A stretch of 64,000 nucleotides of DNA from Chiua virens (Eukaryota > Basidiomycota > Agaricomycetes > Boletales > Boletaceae): assembly GCA_019787685.1 (NCBI GenBank), contig JAHNUO010000004.1, positions 930,001-994,000 on the forward strand, written 5' to 3'. The position numbers and the translations under genes are program-made. The notes below the pieces were generated by a model, which saw only the letters and a list, made by a program, of their open reading frames with translations, was not told the origin of the DNA and did no database searches. How positions within the stretch are numbered: position 1 is the stretch's first letter; each line of letters starts with the position of its first letter. This document shows, piece by piece, positions 57,234 through 64,000 of the stretch.

Positions 57234-59792
57234 ATGGTCATTTGGCCCCTTGGAAGCGTGCGATTGACCCTGTCTATTCTTGTCGTCGGTCTCGTTTACG
57301 CTCTTCGCGCGTACACCGTAGGTGCACCTGATCGAAGTTCGCTCTGTTTCGCTGACAGTATTCCCACTGCAGGATCTCCAGACTCGAGGGTCCGTCGACC
57401 CCTTTACTTTCTATCTCGTTTTCCCTGTGACTATTTTGGGTATCCTCGTTATTCTGCGAATCACTGCGTGGAGAACTTTCCCTTCGGCTTTCTGGCATGC
57501 GAGTATTCTTCAGGTTCGTGAGATATCAGCAGATGTCGTTTGGGATGTTCAAACTCACTATGATGCTAGTTTGCAGGATTCTTAATTACCAGGGTAAATT
57601 TGATTGTGCTGTGTCCGTTCAATTGCTGATCAAAGTTCACACCCGTCAGAATGCATTTGTTGGTCCAATACTCCCGCGCTGGGATCTTTTGTTTTCATTT
57701 GCTATTTGCAATTCGATATGGATTTCGCTTGTTGATATGGTTCGTAGCCCACTGACATCCTCAAGTTGTCTTATAGCTTCCGTGACTAGGTCTATGGACT
57801 CCACCGGACGTCACCTGTTCATCTCATGAACACTGCAGTATTCGCTCAGTCGTGTCTCATCCATTCTTTAGCATATCTACTACAACCATCGCGTAGGATC
57901 CTGCATTCATATCATAATCGCTTTTCGGCTGTGCTACAAGTAGTGCCTTTGCTCGAGGCAGCCAAAGATGTTGTCGCTATATTTATTATACAGGGTGAGT
58001 ACCTGATTCTCATTGATGCAATAATAATTGCTTGATAATCGAATAACTTCACAGAATTTGGTGGGTTCACCCTGGGAATTCTCAGTTCACTGGCATCCAC
58101 TTTATTGATCACGGTCGACACATGGAAGTCTTCCGAAGCTCCTTATCCGGCGACTCTCGGCTGTTTAATAGCCATCCTTGGGTTCGGTGCTTATCTACTG
58201 TGTGGGGAATATACCGGAGAACAGCAGCTTGATCTCTTTCTCTCGGTGAGCTTCTCATCTCCATTCACTTGGGTCTCACTAGGAGTGCATGGACCATAGA
58301 CGTGTCGATGTTCCGCAGCTGCAATAGCTTCTTTGGTGGCACTGGGATATGTTATTGTCACATTCCAGAGTCTCGGGACTAACTCCTCGGACTTATCGTC
58401 CATGTGGATGCCGTTATCTGATATATCAAGCATTGGTACGAACTGCCGCGTGCTAGAATCATCGACTCCAATTCGTGCGAAGACGATCGCCAATTATGCT
58501 CACTTCAATAATGTTCTACTCATCGTGTTTTTCAGCCACGCTAGGTACGATGGCAACCTAGACTTTCATAAAGAAGTGTATGCCGATTATTTCCCAAACG
58601 TGAGTAGATGGAACAGTTAGAACGGACTGGGCCCGGTCTTGACGAATTATTAGATCGTCTACATCGGTCCCGCGACTCGAGAGGATAAGGGGTTTTCTCA
58701 TTCCTATGACGTCCTCGTTGACTCGTTTCAATCGGACGAAGATCTCAGTGACCCTGATTTTTACATGATGGCAGGTCGGGTAAGTACACATGGTTATCTA
58801 TGCGAATGGATGCAATGACTAATCTTGGTGAAGATGGCCCACCATATGCTCTACACAGCTTTGCGAGAATACGACTGTTATGATGGCTATCTTTGGGTAC
58901 CTTTCGATACACTCCTGAACATTCCCCGACTGCAGCAATTCAATCAAAGCTTGTTTTGGTACCATTCTCCCTGGGGACACCCTGTTCCAAATTTAGCTCT
59001 TGGTAACCTAACAGAACCCTATCTGAATATCAGCCGACATGCCCCTCCTGCGATGATCTCTCCCGATCCGTTTATCAATCTCACACAAACATGGAAAGGC
59101 TGGGGTCCAGACTGGTGGTGAGTCTCGACAAGATCCAAATCTCACGCCTGAACATTTTTCCCCTCGGATTTTAGGTGGGGGTAAGTCTCACATTGTGACA
59201 CCATCGGTGGTCATACCACTGACCATCTCGATCTCAGTGACCCACACGTTGGTGTGTCTGTTTGCATGAACGCGTTTCACAAGGTTCCCGTGTACATGCG
59301 TGCGCGCCTAGCTGGACGTACCAATGGACAGACGAGGCTTATCGGTGGCTCCGCGGACACACTGTACATACCGGGCCGTCATCGCAAGGCGTTCATGGAT
59401 GTCTTAGCGCTGTTTCTCGAAACCAATTGTTTTCTGGAGATTGCTACTCCGACGACCGTGCATTTGGTCGTTCCACCAGGGGAACCTATCCAGTTTGTGG
59501 ACCATGTGCGTCATATTTGCTTCCCTTTCCCCTCCAGAGAGATCGAGGACTGAATACTGAGTTTCGGATGCACTAGTGGTGGATTTATCAACCTCCGTTC
59601 AACGCGTCATTCGTGCGACAGAAATGGGCGCAAGGATACGAGGTAGACACGTTCCATACCTTTCACTGGGGTGAACGTGGCGAGGACGGCGCCTGGCGAG
59701 GCGATCATGACCATGTTGCGGACGTGCGGCACCTTTTACGGGAATCAGCACACAGACAAGGCCTGAACGATACATTTCCCGTGAACGTTTGA
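57234..59792 (+). CDS. Multi-TM protein with DUF288/STELLO-like luminal domain (start uncertain)
   Basis: The N-terminal part contains several membrane helices over many short exons (FTFYLVFPVTILGILVILRI, FTLGILSSLASTLLI, ATLGCLIAILGFGAYLLC). The C-terminal ~350 residues form a globular domain: NNVLLIVFFSHARYDGNLDF, VYADYFPNIVYIGPATRED, YDGYLWVPFDTLLNIPRL, LFWYHSPWG, WKGWGPDWWWG and TLYIPGRHRKAFMDVLA. The frame ends at 59790-59792 (DTFPVNV). The order of VLLIV, FPNIVYIG and GYLWVPFDTLLN resembles DUF288/STELLO-type glycosyltransferase-like proteins of the Golgi; this assignment is from memory of the motif order. The start and several exon limits are not resolved. Confidence 0.5.
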
Positions 59793-59998
59793 ACCTTGGT
59801 ACTGATCTGCGCGTGTGATTGTACAATGGCATTGAGTAGTTGATACTGTGGTAATGAACATCGGAAAGCGAACGTTACAAAGCGTCGAAAAAATCCGAAA
59901 GAAAGCCCATAAAAATGCCATACCCAGGAGGAGGTAGAAATACGGATAATCATAAGTCACATAACGGTGCTTCGAGCGAGAGAAAAACGAAAATGTCC

Positions 59999-61381
59999 CT
60001 ACGAGAGGTGCAGACGTTCGTGGAGGAGCGACGAGAGGCGAATGCCATCGTTGGCTGTAAAGTTGGGACACCCTGACACAACAACGTTTGTCAGCGTCTC
60101 GTTTGGCGTGGCCGCGTCCGTGTAGGCGATGCGATCGCTGAGCGCATCTACCAGTGCGTCTCCCGAAAATTGTTGACCCCCAACGAGCTTGAGCGTCGTC
60201 AGCCGTGGCAGACGGACACGGTAGTGGCCGGCAGTCCCGGGTGCCGCCTGCATCGGCACGGGTTTAAAGAGCTGCACGACCTTATCGGACATATCCGATC
60301 CGACGATAGAAAACTGCTTCAAGTGCGGGAGTCGGTCAAACACCCATTTAAAATCCTTTGTGCGCATGTCAGACAGATCCATGTCGAGAATCTCGAGCGG
60401 AGGACGGGAACGCTGGATGAGTTTGCGAAAGCCCATGCCGGTGTGGTGATCGCTGGAGGGGGACTGGGAAAAGTCGTCGGCCTCGTCGTCGCTATCGCCC
60501 TGCTCTTCGGTGAGGTAGCTGTCCAGGGAGACGTCCATGTTGAGATGATGAAGACGGAGCTCTCTGAGTGCAGGAAGGTGGATGTGTGAGAGGATGCTAC
60601 GCTGGATGCAGATGAGGCCGAGCAACAGGGTATGCAAACGTGGGAGGGTGACGATGGCATGTGGGGTGGACAGGATACCCTCCTCAGAGGAGACCCCATG
60701 TAGGTAAAAGTGTTCGAGATTAGGACAGCGAACGAGGAAGCTGAGAAGTTCGGGCGATCGGACGGTCTGGGTGCAAGAAGACTCGGTGATGTCGAGCGAG
60801 GTGAAGTAGAGAGTGTTGATAGAGTTTGGCGGAGGGAGACTGGAAGCTGTTACTTTCATGGAGATGTGTCGGAAGAAGCTTGTGCCCCATGAGAAAAAGA
60901 TCTTGCCATCGTCATTGCCGTCGGTATCAAAGGGGACTTTGAGGCGGACATCGAGGTGGTGGAGGACACGGCGAGGAGCGGAAAGAGTGAAATCTGAGAG
61001 CCTGGTGTGGGTTGTGCGGCCATCAAATGATATTCTGCAGTCCATCCAGCGATGCAAGTAGGGAAGAAAACAAGACATGATTGGGAGGACGCGCTCAAAG
61101 TCAGTGAGCTCAACGTCTACACTGAATGGAAGAGGGTCTGAGCGAGCGATCCAAATGTCAGCCTGGGCTTTGATAGAGGAGATGCGGCGGTAGGAGTCGT
61201 TGACGATGATAAGCTGCCATATTCTGGGTGACGCGACGCAGACGTCCCTCCAGAACTTACAGACAGCACAGATGGCAAGTGGTGCAAATAGAGCTCCAGC
61301 GCGACAAGTGTGTATGAAGATGTCGATCAGCAATTCGGGAGGAAATGAATGGACAGACGTCATGGTGGAGGTTATCTCCAA
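59999..61381 (-). CDS. F-box/LRR-like protein
   Basis: A single open frame of 460 residues. The F-box at the N-terminus reads SVHSFPPELLIDIFIHTCR, then ICAVCKFWRDVCVASPRIWQ, the classic arrangement in Agaricomycetes. It is followed by irregular leucine-rich segments (LEHFYLHGVS, LPRLHTLLLGLICI, LPALRELRLHHLNMD, LEILDMDLSDM, LPRLTTLKLVGG). It would be the substrate-recognition subunit of an SCF ubiquitin ligase. The start could be the ATG at 61381 or at ~61363 (MTSVHSF). No intron is needed. An acidic loop (EEQGDSDDEADDF) lies in the middle. It is divergent from RPS19, with ~160 bp between starts. Confidence 0.8.
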   Translation of the reverse strand: MEITSTMTSVHSFPPELLIDIFIHTCRAGALFAPLAICAVCKFWRDVCVASPRIWQLIIVNDSYRRISSIKAQADIWIARSDPLPFSVDVELTDFERVLPIMSCFLPYLHRWMDCRISFDGRTTHTRLSDFTLSAPRRVLHHLDVRLKVPFDTDGNDDGKIFFSWGTSFFRHISMKVTASSLPPPNSINTLYFTSLDITESSCTQTVRSPELLSFLVRCPNLEHFYLHGVSSEEGILSTPHAIVTLPRLHTLLLGLICIQRSILSHIHLPALRELRLHHLNMDVSLDSYLTEEQGDSDDEADDFSQSPSSDHHTGMGFRKLIQRSRPPLEILDMDLSDMRTKDFKWVFDRLPHLKQFSIVGSDMSDKVVQLFKPVPMQAAPGTAGHYRVRLPRLTTLKLVGGQQFSGDALVDALSDRIAYTDAATPNETLTNVVVSGCPNFTANDGIRLSSLLHERLHLS

Positions 61382-61539
61382 ACCGGAGTGACCCGGCCCG
61401 GTCCACGGATCGGGAATCTACGAGTCGATGACTAAGCAAAGAACTGCACAGACGGTGGCTGAATTCAAACTCCACTGCAAACTCTAATCGTCTGGTACAC
61501 ACACGCGACTGCCGTGCTCGACGTCCTCATACCTTCATC

Positions 61540-62127
61540 ATGCCTGGCGTAAGAGACATCAGGTACGCGTTTAATGATTGTGGAGAACTCTTGAAATCGA
61601 CTATCTACTAGCGCAGAATCATTTATCTCAGCATACGCATCCCACCTCAAGCGCTCCGGCAAACTCGAGGTGCCAACATGGGTTGACCTTGTTAAGACTG
61701 GCGCGTTCAAAGAGCTCGCTCCTTATGACCCTGACTGGTACTACGTCCGCGCAGGTAATTATTTCAGACAGTCTAAATTTCTCCAGCTCAACATCCCCAT
61801 TTCTGAATGGTAGCTGCTGTTGCACGGCACATCTACCTTCGCAAAGACGTCGGCATCGGTAAACTCACAAAACTTCACGGTGGACGCAATCGACGTGGTA
61901 ACCGTCCGTCACACCACGGCGATGCTTCCGCCTCCGTACAACGCAAAATTTGCCAATCCCTCGAAAAGATCGGTGTCCTCGAGCAAACAGACAATGGTGG
62001 TCGGAGAATTAGCCAGGACGGCCAACGCGATCTCGACCGAATTGCAACGGCCGTTGTTGAAGCCGAAAAGGAAGATGAAGATGAAGAAGATGAGGACGAG
62101 GAAGGCGAGGAGGAAGACGAAGAGTAA
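61540..62127 (+). CDS. RPS19: 40S ribosomal protein S19 (eS19)
   Basis: Exons 61540-61562, 61612-61754 and 61814-62127 join to 159 residues. [67 protein letters not shown] and [15 protein letters not shown] define eS19, a small-subunit protein needed for 18S rRNA maturation. Then come [16 protein letters not shown] and [17 protein letters not shown]. The C-terminus adds ~19 nearly all-acidic residues beyond the usual end of the family. A short first exon ahead of the conserved domain is common for fungal ribosomal protein genes. Confidence 0.93.
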
Positions 62128-62459
62128 ATGTATTGTCCCTGGTCACTCGGCATATCCCCCTTCTCCGCGCGTGCTCTATCCATGATCCCACATGATTTTA
62201 TGACATGGTATAGTGCATGCAACCTCCAAAATACATTCTATTACATCTCTGATTCTTGTGCTGAAGAGCTGACATTCTGTCCGACGTCAACGGTACGAGT
62301 TCCCTCAGTAGCGCCCCTAATTCTTCTCTACAGATCAGTTGGTCACGTTCGAATTAGCTCTGCGCCTCGGGTATCAAAACGTTCGCCGGTACTCTCTCAA
62401 TTCGGCCGCCGTTGACACTTATGAGTGCTGCACAGCACCAAAGAATCCTTTTGACCCTC
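62128..62459. other. Intergenic, RPS19 3' side and GNAT promoter
   Basis: No gene seen. An in-frame upstream ATG at 62421 would add 13 residues to the GNAT; the ATG at 62460 fits the paralogue better. Confidence 0.45.
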
Positions 62460-63087
62460 ATGTTTACCACTGATCGTCTTTTCCTTCGCGCTTTCGAAGA
62501 AAGCGATGTCGAGCATCTCATCATACTGCATAACGACGCTCGGGTGCAACGTTTTATCACGAACGAACCCATCGTGCCCCGCCCACCAAAATACAAAGAG
62601 AGGCTGAAACAATGGGCGGAACAATGCTCATTATACTTCACGCTCGTATTGCGAGAGACGGGGGAGTTCGTGGGACAATGTAGCATCATGGTTCAAGAAC
62701 CCAAAAACAGGGACGGCTTTTTTGGTATTGCATTGCGTCCCGAATTTTGGGGATCAGGCTATGGACAAGAAGCTTCCAAATTCGTGATCGGATATGCTTT
62801 CCAGGCATTGGGCGTCCAAAGAGTGTCGCTGTCAGTATTCGAGGAGAATGAAGCTGCAGTCTCACTTTATAAGAGACTGTGAGCGAGATACTACACTGCC
62901 CAATTTCTTACTAACTTTCGAAAGTGGATTTAAGGAGGAAGGTCGGAAACGACGTTGCAACTGGGTTGAGGGTCACTGGGAGGATATGATACACATGGGC
63001 GTTCTCGACGATGAATGGGCAACGGTGAATGTAGACGAGAATCATCCTACTGCTACCAGTAGTGGAGTTACTATTGTGAGATACTGA
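62460..63087 (+). CDS. GNAT-family N-acetyltransferase
   Basis: Two exons, 62460-62878 and 62925-63087, give 193 residues. TDRLFLRAFEESDVEHLIIL begins the fold and GEFVGQCSIMVQEPKNRDGF is strand 4. FWGSGYGQEASKFVIGYAFQ is the acetyl-CoA-binding motif (G-S-G-Y-G), and RVSLSVFEENEAAVSLYKRL, GFKEEGRKRR and WEDMIHMGVLDDEW complete the domain. It resembles RimJ/RimL-type N-acetyltransferases. The substrate is unknown. It is the intact paralogue of the frameshifted gene at 45420, sharing the intron position before the GF(K/V) segment. Confidence 0.85.
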
Positions 63088-63712
63088 TCACTACTCATTC
63101 AACTGGAGTCACCAGCTCATTAGTACTTGTGACACGCAGAACGTGACACCATTTGGGTGGTTCGTCGGAAGGCCGGCGCCATTCAGATAGTGCCAGTGCT
63201 GACACCAGGTTTTAGTACTGTACTATGAAACGCATCAACGTTCAGTCATGGGACACGCAGAGGCCACGATACTGCACTCGCAGCCCCACAACATACAGGC
63301 CGGGGCATCCGAAGTCTGGAACGTCGGGGACAGCAAAACTCACGCACTTGGATCAAACTGGGGTCGACGGCGAGTACCGCTGATGTTTGCAGCGAGTGCG
63401 GCAATTGCTGACCCGCTTTGGCAGCGATGCGGGCATATTCGGGGAGAATGGGAATATGGGCGTCGACTAGAAGAATGGCTTGGTAAGAATCAGGGGTTGA
63501 CATATTCCAAGTAGGCAAGTTCGGATGGTTTCGTAGCCGTCATGTCGACCGGCCACCGTGACACCGAGTCTAGATCTAGGTCACGGCCCGGTGGATCAGT
63601 GAATTTGTAGTGATAGCAGGTCCAGACAAGACTTCCCATCCAGATGCGGAATCGTATAAGGAGCAGTCGATGATAGCTCCTCCTTCCCTCCGCATCTCTT
63701 CTACAATCCATC
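63088..63712. other. Intergenic with unsupported frames
   Basis: Overlapping frames on both strands near 63246-63518 have no recognised motif. The last ~150 bp should hold the pyruvate decarboxylase promoter. Confidence 0.4.
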
Positions 63713-64000
63713 ATGCAAGCCTCCCCCGACCTTGAGTCCGAGGTGATCAGACTTCGCCGCGAGCTTGAACTCCAGGCCCTCGCAACCGCGCACGAAGATG
63801 AACAAATCACTATATCAGATTACCTCCTCACTAGGTTGGAGCAATTTGGAGTCTCGGTACATTCTTCTTCATTGCACCCTCGCAACTACTTATTTGAACC
63901 CGCCCGTCCTAGTCCATTTTTGGGGTCCCTGGTGACTTCAACATGCGTACGCACATTCCACTTTCATTCATTCTGACGCTCATGAATCTTTGATTCAGCA
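63713..64000 (+). CDS. Pyruvate decarboxylase (5' end only; runs off right edge)
   Basis: Exon 1 starts at 63713 (MQASPDLESEVIRLRREL) and reads QITISDYLLTRLEQFGVS, the conserved beginning of thiamine-diphosphate decarboxylases. An intron follows with donor GTACAT at ~63857 and acceptor CCTAG at ~63910. A second short exon encodes SIFGVPGDFNM, the FGVPGDFN motif of the PYR domain with the following Asn. A donor GTACGC and an acceptor TTCAG at ~63998 lead off the window. The enzyme turns pyruvate into acetaldehyde and CO2 in ethanol fermentation; an indolepyruvate or phenylpyruvate decarboxylase is an alternative. Confidence 0.75.

Noticed and set aside
63246..63518. Minus- or plus-strand gene near the right edge
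   Set aside because: Both strands are open by chance over ~270 bp; neither has recognisable motifs or neighbours in phase.
1..64000. tRNA or rRNA genes
   Set aside because: No cloverleaf with a proper TTCGA arm or rRNA core sequence was recognised by eye; a covariance-model search would be needed to be sure.

Overview
The window looks like genomic DNA of an Agaricomycete (mushroom-forming basidiomycete). Genes on both strands are broken by many 45-60 nt introns with GT...AG ends. Several families known to me as expanded in Agaricomycetes are present: SPT5-like KOW proteins, DUF6698, WW-like/transmembrane proteins, F-box proteins, a fungal NLR, and a Plavaka (KDZ-related, EnSpm/CACTA-type) transposase. 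Housekeeping genes recognised from their sequence are TIM9, RPS19, DAHP synthase, an MPS1-type kinase, a peroxiredoxin and the start of a pyruvate decarboxylase. All exon models were made by eye from open frames, splice consensus and phase; no search was run.

Layout. 1-12.2 kb holds lineage-specific genes: a coiled-coil gene running off the left edge (-), an F-box gene (-), a small charged protein (+), a WD40 protein with a C-terminal membrane helix (+), a 0.5-kb inverted-repeat element, and a 933-aa SPT5-like protein (+). At 12774 an APC-type amino-acid permease starts, but its reading frame stops at 13065 and resumes at 39066.

The 26.0 kb between (13066-39065) is bounded by a 10-bp inverted repeat (CATCAGGAAA / TTTCCTGATG) and a TG duplication. 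Removing it rejoins the permease in frame. I read it as a giant, cargo-bearing Plavaka-type DNA transposon. It carries an almost complete 1231-codon transposase gene (22321-26499, + strand, one in-frame TGA), a WW-like/multi-TM gene, a hydrophobic protein, two small helical or coiled-coil proteins, a putative secreted protein, a small basic/Cys protein and a DUF6698 gene. It also carries a 6.4-kb palindromic region (two arrays of short hairpins around a 1.2-kb inverted repeat) and a 110-bp satellite near its right end.

39-64 kb is ordinary gene-dense chromosome: permease 3' part (+), NLR-type STAND NTPase (-), frameshifted GNAT (+), BTB protein (-), MPS1-like kinase (-), TA-flanked MITE, peroxiredoxin (-), TIM9 (-), DAHP synthase (+), a membrane-anchored DUF288/STELLO-like protein (+), F-box/LRR protein (-), RPS19 (+), intact GNAT (+) and the first exons of pyruvate decarboxylase (+).

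No rRNA, tRNA or CRISPR array was recognised. The main biological story is the disruption of a permease, next to an NLR gene, by a very large transposon whose cargo genes mostly keep open frames although its transposase carries a nonsense codon.
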